Position numbers and translations under genes: made by a program
NCBI GenBank assembly: GCA_022839045.1
Contig: JALHDI010000069.1
Span: 1 to 20,635, forward strand
DNA length: 20,635 bases
Origin: Sporomusaceae bacterium
GTDB taxonomy: Bacteria > Bacillota_C > Negativicutes > Sporomusales_B > UBA7701
Reading direction: 5' to 3'
Notes under the pieces: generated by a model
Seen by the model: the letters and a program-made list of their open reading frames with translations, nothing else
What the model was told of the DNA's origin: nothing
Database searches by the model: none
Shown here: in pieces, positions 1 to 7,756 of the stretch
Position numbering within the stretch: position 1 is the first letter of the stretch
Layout: the number at the start of each line of letters is the position of its first letter

Positions 1-1
1 G

Positions 2-394
2 TCGGTCGTCCTCGGCGGCGGCCACAGCATCGGCGTGCCGATCGCCACTTCGGCCACTTACTCGTTCATCGTGGAAAGCGCCACCATGACCATCCACCCG
101 ATCCGCCTCACCGGCCTGGTCATCGGCGCCCAGAGTTCGTTCGACTACCTGGAGAAGATGCAGGACCGGGTCAACAAGTTCGTCACCCTCCATTCCGGCA
201 TCTCCGAGAAGAAGTGGAAGGAACTGTTGTATAAAACCGGCGAATTGTCGCGCGATATCGGCACCTCCGTCGTCGGCGGCGACGCCGTGAAGATGGGCCT
301 CATCAACGGCGTGGGCGGCGTCTCCCAGGCTTTGGCCAAGCTGCGCGAGCTTATCAGGGCGAACAAAGAGGCCGGCAGGGGGTTGAGGCAATGA
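2..394 (+). CDS. tepA: TepA-type ClpP-family serine protease, 3' part only
   Basis: The open frame enters from the left edge, so the start lies outside the window; 130 codons remain. The fragment reads like the C-terminal two thirds of the ClpP-related protein TepA (YmfB in Bacillus). Catalytic positions expected for the ClpP fold are visible: a Ser in GGGHSIGVP, a His in TMTIHP about 28 residues later, and an Asp in LSRDIGT. A conserved GLI-GVGG stretch follows. TepA-type proteins are cytosolic ClpP relatives linked in Bacillus to pre-protein export and spore outgrowth; the exact substrate is not clear. The stop codon overlaps the ATG of the next gene (ATGA), which suggests translational coupling. 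The pairing with ylzJ and spoIIIE matches Bacillus gene order and supports the name. Confidence 0.88.
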   Translation, partial: SVVLGGGHSIGVPIATSATYSFIVESATMTIHPIRLTGLVIGAQSSFDYLEKMQDRVNKFVTLHSGISEKKWKELLYKTGELSRDIGTSVVGGDAVKMGLINGVGGVSQALAKLRELIRANKEAGRGLRQ

Positions 395-624
395 GCGTGC
401 TGTGGACGGTGCTGCCTGCGGAACTGGTCCTCGACGGTTTCGAGAAGAGCCCCGTCTACGAGGAAGCGGAGGTTGCCGGCGCCAAGGTGCTGGTGGAAAG
501 GCTGGCGCCTTTCGAGAGCCGCATCGTCCGGCTGCTGTCGACCGTTCCGGCCGACTACCTGCGCCCGGAGCTCCAGCCGGGAACGATGCTGACCTACAAG
601 CCGGCCCTCGCGGCGGTCGAATAA
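391..624 (+). CDS. ylzJ: YlzJ-like small protein
   Basis: This 77-residue protein starts at an ATG that overlaps the tepA stop by four bases. An AGGGGG ribosome site lies at 377-382, 8 bases upstream. The N-terminus ([11 protein letters not shown]) and the C-terminal block ([13 protein letters not shown]) match my recollection of the YlzJ-like family, whose members lie between tepA and spoIIIE in Bacillus. Its function is unknown. There is no signal peptide, membrane segment or metal-binding motif. The coupling to tepA and the strong terminator immediately after it suggest that tepA-ylzJ is the end of an operon coming from outside the window. Family assignment rests on motif memory and position. 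Confidence 0.82.
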   Translation: MSVLWTVLPAELVLDGFEKSPVYEEAEVAGAKVLVERLAPFESRIVRLLSTVPADYLRPELQPGTMLTYKPALAAVE

Positions 625-667
625 GCAAATAAAGCGCTCCCGCTGAATGCGGGAGCGCTTTATTTGC
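625..667 (+). terminator. Strong hairpin terminator after ylzJ
   Basis: A perfect 19-bp inverted repeat (625-643 and 649-667) surrounds a 5-base loop (TGAAT). It begins immediately after the ylzJ stop. The outer part is A-rich on the left and T-rich on the right (TTTATTT), so the U-tract lies in the right arm and the element could work in both directions. It separates tepA-ylzJ from spoIIIE. Confidence 0.85.
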
Positions 668-676
668 GCCGATATG

Positions 677-710
677 GAGGATTTCGCCCGCCTTGCGGCG
701 AAAATCCTCC
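677..710 (+). promoter_or_regulatory. Hairpin-forming element before spoIIIE, sigma-H-like
   Basis: A near-perfect inverted repeat (677-689 against 697-710, one extra base) sits 3 bases upstream of the spoIIIE ribosome site. Its left arm contains GGAGGATTT and its right half contains GGCGAAAAT, 12 bases apart. This resembles the sigma-H pattern RNAGGAWWW-N11/12-RNNGAAT with one mismatch (GAAA for GAAT). It also shares GCCT-(T)-GCGGCGA with the element at 16797-16826. It may be a promoter, an mRNA hairpin controlling spoIIIE, or a dispersed intergenic repeat; the sequence alone does not decide. Confidence 0.35.
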
Positions 711-726
711 CTTGAGGTGGTATGTT

Positions 727-2889
727 TTGGCTAAATCCCTGTCCGAACTGACGCCCGAGCTGAAGTGCGAGCTGTTCGGCATCGCCCTCGTCACCGCCGC
801 CGTGCTGACCCTGGCCAGCCTGGCCGGCCTCAACATCGGTCCGGCGGGCGATTTCGTCGCCAAAATTCTCCGCTACTCCTTCGGCGCCGGCGCGCCCGTC
901 CTGCCGGTCATCGTGCTGGCGGTGGGGTCCCGTTATGTATGGACGCGCAAAGCCGTCCATTATTCGTTGCGCTTCTGGGGCTTGATGCTGGTCTACGTCA
1001 CTGCGCTGGCCATCTATCACCATTTCAGGATCCCCGTTGGCCACGAGGTGCTGCCCGAAAGCCTGACGCCGGGCGGCGGCCTGCTCGGCGGCATGGTGCT
1101 GTTCTCGCTCCGCAAATTGTTCGGCGTCTCCGGCAGCCTGATAGTGCTGATCGGCGTCGCCTTATCCGCGCTGCTGCTGGCGACCGCCTGGTCGCTCGGC
1201 GGCACGCTGCTCGCCGCCCGCAACAAGGCCGGCGAGAGCCTGGCCAGCGCCCGCGAGGCCGTGGCCTGCACGCTCGAAAAAGCCCGCGACGAAGCCGCGG
1301 CTGAACGGGAGCGCAGCTTTTACAACCAGGAGCGCGACACCCCGCCGGTGTTCGCTCCGCCTACAGCCCCGCCCCCGCTGGCCGTCAAACCGGACCCCGA
1401 ACCCGCGCCCCCGCTGCGCCTGGTTGAAAAACCCGCCCCGCAGCCGCTGCCGGCGCCGGAAGCGCTCGCCCATTACTCGCTGCCCCCCTTGTCGCTGCTC
1501 AGAAAACCGTCTAAAGCGCGGTCCCTCAAGACGACCAAGGAACTGGCCGACAACGCCCGCCTGCTGGAAAGTACTCTCGAAGATTTCGGGGTGGGGGCGA
1601 GGGTGCTCAACGCTTACCAGGGCCCGGCCGTCACCCGCTACGAGCTTGAGCCGGCCGCCGGTGTGAAGGTAAGCCGCATCGTCGGCCTGTCCGACGATAT
1701 CGCCCTCAAGCTCGCCGCCCACGGCGTGCGTATGGAGGCACCCATTCCCGGCAAGGCCGCCATCGGCATCGAGGTGCCGAACAAGGAGGTTTCGCCCGTA
1801 TCGCTCCGCGAAGTCGTCGAGAGCGACGATTTCCAGCGCGGCGCCTCCCGCCTCACCGTCGCCCTCGGCAAGGATATTGCCGGCCAGCCGATCGTCGCCG
1901 ACCTGGCCAAGATGCCCCACCTGCTGGTCGCCGGGGCGACCGGCTCGGGCAAGAGCGTCTGCATCAACACCCTGATCGTCAGCATCCTGTTCAAGGCCCG
2001 CCCTGACGAGGTGAAATTCCTGCTCGTCGACCCCAAGGTCGTCGAGCTGTCCAACTATAACGGCATCCCTCACCTGCTGACCCCTGTGGTGACCGATTGC
2101 AAGAAAGCCGCGTCGGCTCTCAGGTGGGCGGTGGGGGAGATGGAGCGGCGCTACGCGCTGTTCGCCGCCGCCGGGGTGCGCGATTTCGCCCGCTATAACG
2201 AACTGCTGCCCGACGAGCGTCTGCCGCTCATCCTCATAATCATTGACGAGCTGGCCGACCTGATGATGGTCGCCCCGGTGGACGTCGAGGACGCTATCTG
2301 CCGCCTGGCCCAGATGGCCCGGGCCGCCGGCCTTCACCTCGTGCTCGCCACCCAGCGGCCGTCAGTGGACGTCATCACCGGCACGATCAAGGCCAACATC
2401 CCCTCGCGCATCTCCTTCGCCGTCTCCTCCCAGGTCGACTCGCGCACCATCCTCGATATGGCCGGCGCCGAGAAGCTGCTCGGCAAAGGGGACATGCTCT
2501 TCTACCCGGTGGGAGCCTCCAAGCCGCTCCGCGTCCAGGGAGCCTTCATATCCGACGGCGAGGTCGAGGAACTGGTGGCCTACCTCAAGGAACAGACCGA
2601 GCCGGAGTATACTGAAGGGGTGACCAACTTCGTCGAGTACGGCGACCGCCAGGGCCGCGAGTCGATGGAGGACGAACTGCTGGAGGAAGCCGTGCGCATG
2701 GTCCTCGAAACGGGCCAGGCGTCGGTGTCGATGCTGCAGCGCAAGTTCCGCGTCGGCTATACCCGCGCCGCCCGGCTGATCGATATGATGGAAGAGATGA
2801 AGATCGTCGGCCCCAATATCGGCAGCAAAGCCCGCGAGATCCTCATGACGACCGACCAGGTTAACAGCCGTTATTTCAACAAGGAGTAG
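727..2889 (+). CDS. spoIIIE: DNA translocase SpoIIIE/FtsK
   Basis: This is a 720-residue ATP-driven DNA pump that moves chromosomal DNA through the division or sporulation septum. The TTG at 727 is chosen because GAGGTGG (714-720) lies 6 bases before it; a longer frame back to 664 would run through the hairpin at 677-710. The N-terminus has about four hydrophobic membrane segments between residues 17 and 165. A Pro/Ala-rich linker follows at about 200-260. The motor domain has Walker A GATGSGKS at 403-410 and Walker B LIIIDE ending near D507-E508. The C-terminal winged-helix gamma domain (about 650-715), which reads oriented DNA sequences, has the typical VLETGQAS and [10 protein letters not shown] motifs. 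Length is in the usual range for SpoIIIE. Sequence alone cannot separate a sporulation-specific role from a general FtsK role; the ylzJ neighbour favours the spoIIIE name. Confidence 0.93.
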   Translation: MAKSLSELTPELKCELFGIALVTAAVLTLASLAGLNIGPAGDFVAKILRYSFGAGAPVLPVIVLAVGSRYVWTRKAVHYSLRFWGLMLVYVTALAIYHHFRIPVGHEVLPESLTPGGGLLGGMVLFSLRKLFGVSGSLIVLIGVALSALLLATAWSLGGTLLAARNKAGESLASAREAVACTLEKARDEAAAERERSFYNQERDTPPVFAPPTAPPPLAVKPDPEPAPPLRLVEKPAPQPLPAPEALAHYSLPPLSLLRKPSKARSLKTTKELADNARLLESTLEDFGVGARVLNAYQGPAVTRYELEPAAGVKVSRIVGLSDDIALKLAAHGVRMEAPIPGKAAIGIEVPNKEVSPVSLREVVESDDFQRGASRLTVALGKDIAGQPIVADLAKMPHLLVAGATGSGKSVCINTLIVSILFKARPDEVKFLLVDPKVVELSNYNGIPHLLTPVVTDCKKAASALRWAVGEMERRYALFAAAGVRDFARYNELLPDERLPLILIIIDELADLMMVAPVDVEDAICRLAQMARAAGLHLVLATQRPSVDVITGTIKANIPSRISFAVSSQVDSRTILDMAGAEKLLGKGDMLFYPVGASKPLRVQGAFISDGEVEELVAYLKEQTEPEYTEGVTNFVEYGDRQGRESMEDELLEEAVRMVLETGQASVSMLQRKFRVGYTRAARLIDMMEEMKIVGPNIGSKAREILMTTDQVNSRYFNKE

Positions 2890-2958
2890 CGGCGCTGCTT
2901 GAAAGGCCGCCGTTGCGGGCAAAATAGATATGATTTTCCTTGATGTGGTGATTGCTTC

Positions 2959-4020
2959 TTGCACAGAGTAATAGATTTGGCTGACGCCATCAAACTGGAC
3001 AACCCCATATTCATCGACATGCGCTCGCCGTCGGAGTTCTTGAACGGCGCCATTCCCGACGCGGTAAACGTGCCGCTGCTCGACGACATTGAACGCAGCG
3101 AGGTAGGCACGATCTACAAGCAGACCGGCCCGGAGGAAGCCAAGCAGCAGGGCCTGGCAATCGTGTCCGCCAAGCTGCCAGCTCTGGTCGGCAGCATCCG
3201 CGACCACTACAAGAGCGGCCGCGCGGTCGTCGTCTACTGCTGGCGTGGCGGCATGCGCTCGAAGTCGGTCGTCGGCATCCTCGAGATCATGGGCATCCCG
3301 GCATACCAGCTGCTCGGCGGCTACAAGGCCTACCGCCGCTACGTGCTCGAATCCCTCGAGGCCTTCGAGCTCAAACCGGCCGTGGTAACCCTGTGCGGCT
3401 CGACCGGCGTGGGCAAGACGACGCTGCTCGCCCTCCTCAAGGACCGCGGCGTGCCGGTTATCGACCTCGAAAAGCTCGCTAACCACCGCGGCTCGGTCTT
3501 CGGCGGCGTCGGGCTCGGCAGGCCGGCGACCGCCCAGAATTTCGACGCCCTCATCCTCCAGGAACTGATCCGCTACAACAACGCTCCTTATATATTGGTG
3601 GAATGCGAGAGCAAGCGCATCGGCAACGTCTATATGCCGGAGGCGCTGTTCGCGGCCATGAAGAAGGGGCCGAAGATTCTCGCCTACGCCGATATCGAGA
3701 CCAGGGTCACGCGCCTCATCGAAGAATACCTCGACGTTTACAACTCCCGGCACGACGAAATCCACGCCAGCATCCTGGCGCTCGGCAAACGACTGGGGAC
3801 GGCCAAAACCGAGCGCCTGCTGGCCGCCTTCGCCGCCGGCGAGGTTCGGGACGTTGTCCGCACCCTATTGGTCGACTATTACGACCCGCTGTACGGTTAC
3901 GAAAAGGCCGCTCCCGACGACTACGCCTTCACCGTAGACGCCGCGGACCTTTCCCGGGCGGCGGACGGTATAATAGATTATCTCAATACACTAAGGGGGG
4001 ATTTCTGTTGCCGACAGTAG
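2959..4020 (+). CDS. mnmH: tRNA 2-selenouridine synthase MnmH (SelU)
   Basis: This 353-residue enzyme replaces sulfur with selenium in 2-thiouridine at the wobble position of certain tRNAs, using selenophosphate. The N-terminal rhodanese domain (about 1-125) has the active-site loop YCWRGGMRS with Cys94. The C-terminal half has a P-loop, GSTGVGKT at 147-154, as in the family, and a conserved segment around NHRGSVFGG. Length is close to the E. coli enzyme (about 364). The start is TTG at 2959, with GTGGTGA 7 bases upstream; this is the only reasonable start near the beginning of the rhodanese fold. No selD or selA is in the window, so the selenophosphate supply must be encoded elsewhere. The 3' end overlaps the next gene by 13 bases, suggesting co-translation. 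The 69-base gap after spoIIIE holds no clear promoter or terminator. Confidence 0.92.
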   Translation: MHRVIDLADAIKLDNPIFIDMRSPSEFLNGAIPDAVNVPLLDDIERSEVGTIYKQTGPEEAKQQGLAIVSAKLPALVGSIRDHYKSGRAVVVYCWRGGMRSKSVVGILEIMGIPAYQLLGGYKAYRRYVLESLEAFELKPAVVTLCGSTGVGKTTLLALLKDRGVPVIDLEKLANHRGSVFGGVGLGRPATAQNFDALILQELIRYNNAPYILVECESKRIGNVYMPEALFAAMKKGPKILAYADIETRVTRLIEEYLDVYNSRHDEIHASILALGKRLGTAKTERLLAAFAAGEVRDVVRTLLVDYYDPLYGYEKAAPDDYAFTVDAADLSRAADGIIDYLNTLRGDFCCRQ

Positions 4021-4781
4021 GCGAGCTCCTGCGGGCCGAGCGTGAAAAGCAAAATCTGACCGTCAAGGATATCGAGAAGGCCACCAGCATCCGTGCCATC
4101 TATATCCAGGCGATCGAGGACGGCAAGTACGACGTGCTGCCGGGGGAAGTATACCTCAAGGGCTTCATCCGTAACTACGCATCCTTTCTCGGTCTGAACC
4201 CCCAGCAGGCGCTCGAGGTTTACCGCGAGAGCCAGACGCCCCAGGCTTCCCAACCTGCGCCGCCTTCCGTTCCCGCCGCTCCCGCCTTGCCGCCCAAGGT
4301 GGAGGCCGGCAGGGAAGAGGCTGGAGGAAGCTCGCTCGGCCGTTGGGTGATAATCCTGGTGGTGCTGGCCGTCATCGCCGGCGCCGCCTGGGCGGTGATG
4401 AACCATCTGAACCAGCCGCCCGCCCCACCGTCCAAGCCACCCCAGTCCCAGGTCCAGCCCGCCCCGGCCCCCGCGCCGGTTCCCGCGCCTCAGAAAGCGC
4501 CGGCCCCCGCACCCGTCGCCAGGCCGATCGTGGTCGCTGCCAAGTATACCGCCGACTGCTGGACCCGCGTGACCACCGACGGGCGCGAGGTTTACGAAGG
4601 CATCCCGCGAGTAGGGGAGTCCTTCACCTGGAACGCCGACCAGACCATGACCGTCCACCTCGGCAACGCCGCCGGCGTCGAGCTCACCTACAACGGCCAG
4701 CCCCAGGGCCGGCTGGGCGGCGACGGCGACGTAATAAGCAAGACTTTCACCGCCAATACTACTACTGGTACGCAGAGATGA
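4008..4781 (+). CDS. RodZ-like protein: HTH domain, membrane anchor, DUF4115
   Basis: The TTG at 4008 gives 257 residues and is preceded by AAGGGGGG (3993-4000) with 7-base spacing. The start lies inside the end of mnmH. Residues 1-70 form a helix-turn-helix of the RodZ type (VGELLRAEREKQNLTVKDIEKATSI), followed by the conserved LPGEVYLKGFIRNYA stretch. A Pro/Ala-rich linker leads to one membrane segment at about 113-134. A second, longer Pro/Ala/Gln linker precedes a C-terminal beta-rich DUF4115 domain (about 180-257) that would lie outside the membrane. RodZ proteins link the MreB cytoskeleton to cell-wall synthesis and set rod shape. In Bacillus the equivalent gene (ymfM) lies just before pgsA-cinA-recA; here mnmH precedes it and ygiQ follows it. 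Role inferred from domain order. Confidence 0.87.
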   Translation: MPTVGELLRAEREKQNLTVKDIEKATSIRAIYIQAIEDGKYDVLPGEVYLKGFIRNYASFLGLNPQQALEVYRESQTPQASQPAPPSVPAAPALPPKVEAGREEAGGSSLGRWVIILVVLAVIAGAAWAVMNHLNQPPAPPSKPPQSQVQPAPAPAPVPAPQKAPAPAPVARPIVVAAKYTADCWTRVTTDGREVYEGIPRVGESFTWNADQTMTVHLGNAAGVELTYNGQPQGRLGGDGDVISKTFTANTTTGTQR

Positions 4782-4783
4782 CC

Positions 4784-4816
4784 ATGAAGGCTGTTGACAA
4801 CAGCCTTCATTAATTT
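4784..4816 (+). terminator. Hairpin terminator after the RodZ-like gene
   Basis: An inverted repeat, ATGAAGGCTGTTG (4784-4796) against CAACAGCCTTCAT (4798-4810), is followed by TAATTT. The central bases would open to form the loop. It starts 2 bases after the stop codon and separates the mnmH-rodZ pair from ygiQ. Confidence 0.72.
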
Positions 4817-4833
4817 GACCGACGGAGCGCAGC

Positions 4834-6729
4834 ATGCAAAACGATTTTCTGCCCATCACCAAAGCGGATATGGATAAGCGCGGCTGGGACAGGCTCGATT
4901 TCCTGTTCGTCAGCGGCGACGCCTATGTCGACCACCCCAGCTTCGGTCCGGCCATTATCGGCCGGCTGCTGGAAAAGCTCGGCTGGCGCGTCGGCATCAT
5001 CGCCCAGCCAGACTGGCGGTCGACCACCGCCTTCAAGGCGCTGGGCAAGCCTCGCCTGGCGGTGCTCGTGTCGGCCGGCAACCTCGATTCGATGCTCAAC
5101 AAGTACACCGCCGCCCGGCGGTTCCGCTCGGAAGACGACTATTCGCCCGGCGGCCGGGCCGGCCTGCGCCCGGAGCGGGCCACCCTCGTTTACGCCAGCC
5201 GCATCCGCGAGCTCTGGAAGGATGTGCCGCTCGTCATCGGCGGCATCGAAGCCAGCCTCAGACGGTTCGCGCATTACGACTACTGGTCGGACAGCGTTCG
5301 CCGCTCCATCCTGGTCGACAGCAAGGCCGATCTCTTGGTGTACGGCATGGGTGAGAAACAGCTCAAGGAGATCGCCGCCCAACTGGCCGCAGGCATTCCG
5401 GCGGACGCTATCCGCGACGTGAAGGGCACCTGCTACCGGGCGGCCTCCCTCGATCACCTGTGGAACTATACCGAAGTCCCCTCGTTCGAGGCGGTGAACG
5501 CCAGCAAGCGGGAATTCGCCGCCGCCTTCAAGCTGCAGTACGACGAGCAGGACCCCATCCGCGGCAAGACGGTGGTCCAGAACCACGGCGGCGAGTATGT
5601 GGTCCAGAACCCGCCCGCCGACCCGCTGACGACCGCCGAGATGGACGAGATTTACGACCTGCCGTACCGGCGGACGTATCACCCGGTATACGAGGCCGCC
5701 GGCGGCGTCCCCGCCATCCAGGAGGTCAAGTTCAGCCTCGTCAGCCACCGCGGCTGTTTTGGCGGTTGTTCGTTCTGCGCCATCGTATCCCACCAGGGGC
5801 GGATCATCCAGACCCGCAGCGCCGAGTCGATCCTGCGCGAAGCGACCTTGCTCACCGAACTGCCGGATTTCAAGGGTTATATCCACGATGTGGGCGGGCC
5901 GACCGCCAATTTCCGCCTGCCGGCCTGCCGGTTCCAGGCCGAGCGCGGCGCCTGCAAGGACCGCCGCTGCCTCCATCCAGAGCCGTGTCCCAACCTCGAC
6001 GCCGGCCACGGCGACTACTTGTCCCTCCTCAGGGCGCTCAGACAGCTGCCGAAGGTGAAGAAGGTCTTCATCCGCTCGGGCATCCGCTACGACTATCTGC
6101 TGGCCGAAGGGGGCGACGAATTCCTCCGCGAGCTTTGCCAGCACCATGTCAGCGGCCAGCTGAAGATCGCTCCCGAGCACATCGTCCCCAAAGTGACCCG
6201 CCTGATGGGCAAACCGGGCAAGGACGTGTACCTGCGGTTCGCCGCCGCCTTCCGCCGCATGAACGCCGAACTGGGCAAGGAACAGTATCTCGTGCCTTAC
6301 CTGATGTCCAGCCATCCCGGCTCCGGCCTGCGCGAGGCGGTCGAGTTGGCCGAGTTCCTGCGCGATATGGGCTACCACCCCGAGCAGGTCCAGGATTTCA
6401 TCCCCACCCCCGGCAGCCTTTCCACCTGCATGTACTACACCGGCCTCCACCCGCTGACCGGCGAGAAGGTCTACGTGGCCAAGGACCCGCGCGAAAAGCG
6501 GTTGCAGCGGGCCCTCCTCCAGTACCGCGACCCGAAGAACTATCCGCTGGTGCTGGAGGCCCTGACGAAGGCCGGCCGCCAAGACCTCATCGGCTACGGC
6601 GACAAGTGCCTCATCCGCCCGCCGCAGCAGTCGGGGCGGCCGCAAGGGCCGGCGGCGAAGAAGGCCCGCGCCCTGCCGCCGGGCCGCGGCAAGGGAAAAC
6701 ACGGTGCGAAAAAAGCCAGGGTGCGTTGA
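4834..6729 (+). CDS. YgiQ family radical SAM protein
   Basis: A 631-residue protein of the YgiQ family, starting at ATG with CGGAG at 4823-4827. The N-terminal part (about 1-290) carries the family's [16 protein letters not shown] and [11 protein letters not shown] blocks. The radical SAM core has the CX3CX2C motif [11 protein letters not shown] with C308, C312 and C315, which should hold a 4Fe-4S cluster that cleaves S-adenosylmethionine. A second group of cysteines follows at C365, C374, C379 and C385. The C-terminal part matches the region called DUF3362 and ends in a very basic, Lys/Arg/Pro-rich tail (about 593-631). The reaction is not known for this family. It appears to be a single-gene unit between two terminators; the downstream one overlaps its stop codon. 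Confidence 0.9.
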   Translation: MQNDFLPITKADMDKRGWDRLDFLFVSGDAYVDHPSFGPAIIGRLLEKLGWRVGIIAQPDWRSTTAFKALGKPRLAVLVSAGNLDSMLNKYTAARRFRSEDDYSPGGRAGLRPERATLVYASRIRELWKDVPLVIGGIEASLRRFAHYDYWSDSVRRSILVDSKADLLVYGMGEKQLKEIAAQLAAGIPADAIRDVKGTCYRAASLDHLWNYTEVPSFEAVNASKREFAAAFKLQYDEQDPIRGKTVVQNHGGEYVVQNPPADPLTTAEMDEIYDLPYRRTYHPVYEAAGGVPAIQEVKFSLVSHRGCFGGCSFCAIVSHQGRIIQTRSAESILREATLLTELPDFKGYIHDVGGPTANFRLPACRFQAERGACKDRRCLHPEPCPNLDAGHGDYLSLLRALRQLPKVKKVFIRSGIRYDYLLAEGGDEFLRELCQHHVSGQLKIAPEHIVPKVTRLMGKPGKDVYLRFAAAFRRMNAELGKEQYLVPYLMSSHPGSGLREAVELAEFLRDMGYHPEQVQDFIPTPGSLSTCMYYTGLHPLTGEKVYVAKDPREKRLQRALLQYRDPKNYPLVLEALTKAGRQDLIGYGDKCLIRPPQQSGRPQGPAAKKARALPPGRGKGKHGAKKARVR

Positions 6730-6740
6730 CCCTGGCTTTT
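6711..6740. terminator. Bidirectional terminator between convergent genes
   Basis: A perfect 12-bp stem (6711-6722 and 6729-6740) with loop GCGTTG. The ygiQ stop codon (6727-6729) lies at the loop and right arm. Read on the minus strand the hairpin is followed by a T6 run; on the plus strand it ends in T4. It can therefore end both ygiQ and the minus-strand membrane gene. Confidence 0.83.
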
Positions 6741-6753
6741 GCCTTGTGTCCGC

Positions 6754-7154
6754 TTATTGCTTTTCGTCCGTTTCCGGCGGCGGGTAAAAGAGTGTGCGGC
6801 ACTTGGCCGACAGAAGGTATATCCCGACGAAACCGTGGGTAACGACAATGAACATGCCCATGAACATGTTGACCAACGCCATGATGAAAAACCCGAGCGC
6901 CACCATCAGCATGGAATAGCCAGGCGCGCCCAGCGGTTGAGCTTCGCCAGGCCAAAGGCGGGGATGGCATACAGGACGATCGACAGCGCCCGCTGGCCGG
7001 CCTCGGGCCAGTTCTGACGGCCGACGGCGTCGATGAGGCCGAATACATGGAGGACGGCGGTCAGGGAAAGAAAAACGATGACGGCGATGAGCGACCCCGT
7101 CAGCTTCGGATCGAACAGCTTGAACCAGAAGGGGCGGTATTGCACGGCAACCAC
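6754..7154 (-). pseudogene. Small multi-pass membrane protein, interrupted by a -1 frameshift
   Basis: The gene starts at GTG 7154 (AGGAAAGG just upstream on the minus strand) and encodes 82 residues before TGA at 6908-6906. It has two hydrophobic segments (about residues 20-40 and 58-76) and then breaks off after RWARLAIPC. In another frame, an ATG at 6912 opens 52 further residues with a very hydrophobic start (MLMVALGFFIMALVNMF) and a polar end, YPPPETDEKQ. Restoring one G near 6920-6921 (CTGGCT to CTGGGCT) joins the halves as RWARLGYSMLMVAL, giving about 134 residues with three or four membrane segments. This could be a real mutation, a base-calling error in a G run, or two overlapping coupled genes (the ATG and TGA overlap). 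I do not recognise the family. The gene converges on ygiQ and shares its terminator. Confidence 0.6.
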
Positions 7155-7180
7155 TGCCTTTCCTGTTTCTTGTCGCCCCT

Positions 7181-7186
7181 ATTATA
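7181..7186 (-). promoter_or_regulatory. Possible -10 box for the minus-strand membrane gene
   Basis: TATAAT on the minus strand lies 27 bases upstream of the GTG at 7154. No good TTGACA-like -35 is visible at 16-18 bases, so this is a weak call. Confidence 0.35.
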
Positions 7187-7250
7187 CATTAAGTGCGCCG
7201 TTGTTGGGAATAACTTTAACGCGATTACACGACAGAGATGGGGGAGAACC

Positions 7251-7646
7251 ATGGGACACAGCCAGCCGTACCTGCAGGCCGCCCTGCTGTGCGAAGGGGT
7301 GACGACCGACAGCGAAGGCCACCACGATATCCATAACGAATTCAGCCAATACACAATGGGTTATTCCCAGCCCTTCACCGTCCTGACCATTTGGCGGGGC
7401 GGCGAGGGCGGAGACGCCGATTGGTACAGGGAGAAGAGTGAGATCGTCGCCCCCGACGGCCGGGTGGTGGCGAGCGGCGAGAACGGCCCCTTTACGCTGG
7501 CCGACAGCAGCTATCGCCAGGTGAACAGCCTGCTGCTGGAAAACGTCGATTTCACCCACGATGGCACCTACGAGGTGCGGGTGACGCTGACCGATTCGCG
7601 GGATAACGTAATAGCAACCGCCTCTTATCCGCTGACGGTGGTATAA
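7251..7646 (+). CDS. Unknown small beta-rich protein (DUF6941-like?)
   Basis: A 131-residue soluble protein starting at ATG 7251, with GGGGGAG at 7240-7246. There is no signal peptide, membrane segment or cysteine-based metal site; one Cys lies in ALLCEG near the N-terminus. The pattern of short strands (PFTVLTIWRGG, KSEIVAPDGRVVASGE, GTYEVRVTLTDSRDNVIATA) suggests an all-beta, Ig-like sandwich. The N-terminal PYLQAALLCEGVTTD and the ligand-like DPDG/APDG turn recall the DUF6941 family, but I am not certain of that. It is divergent from the frameshifted membrane gene and appears monocistronic. No function can be assigned. Confidence 0.68.
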   Translation: MGHSQPYLQAALLCEGVTTDSEGHHDIHNEFSQYTMGYSQPFTVLTIWRGGEGGDADWYREKSEIVAPDGRVVASGENGPFTLADSSYRQVNSLLLENVDFTHDGTYEVRVTLTDSRDNVIATASYPLTVV

Positions 7647-7660
7647 ATTGCCACCGTTTT
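7635..7660 (+). terminator. Weak hairpin terminator overlapping the stop at 7646
   Basis: A 7-bp stem, ACGGTGG (7635-7641) with CCACCGT (7651-7657), is followed by TTT. The stop codon lies in the 9-base loop. The stem is short and the T-run is short. Confidence 0.42.
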
Positions 7661-7668
7661 CGTCTGCC

Positions 7669-7697
7669 GTAGGATTTTTTTGTTGCATGCCGAATAG
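7669..7697 (+). promoter_or_regulatory. Sigma-H-type promoter before the solute-binding gene
   Basis: GTAGGATTT (7669-7677), 11 bases, then GCCGAATAG (7689-7697). Every defined position fits the Bacillus sigma-H consensus RNAGGAWWW-N11/12-RNNGAAT. It lies about 60 bases upstream of the ATG at 7757. It overlaps the candidate sigma-A promoter at 7683-7711. Confidence 0.55.
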
Positions 7698-7711
7698 ATA
7701 CAGGGTATAGT
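7683..7711 (+). promoter_or_regulatory. Candidate sigma-A promoter before the solute-binding gene
   Basis: TTGCAT (7683-7688), a 17-base spacer, and TATAGT (7706-7711), about 45 bases upstream of the start codon. It physically overlaps the sigma-H-like element, so the two polymerase forms would compete. Confidence 0.5.
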
Positions 7712-7756
7712 AATTAGGGTCCCAAAGTTTTATTTTATGCGCTGGAGGCACAAATT

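Noticed and set aside
2362..3765. Minus-strand frame of 467 codons across spoIIIE and mnmH
   Set aside because: It spans two well-supported plus-strand genes and the gap between them, with no motifs of its own.
4810..6702. Minus-strand open frame of 630 codons opposite the ygiQ-family gene
   Set aside because: It is a mirror of the strongly conserved plus-strand gene in GC-rich DNA; its translation has no recognisable motif and is full of low-complexity Arg, Gly and Ala.
6906..6912. TGA at 6908-6906 in the membrane gene read as selenocysteine
   Set aside because: Reading through gives an unnatural Trp/Arg/Ser-rich stretch, while a one-base shift restores a good hydrophobic segment.
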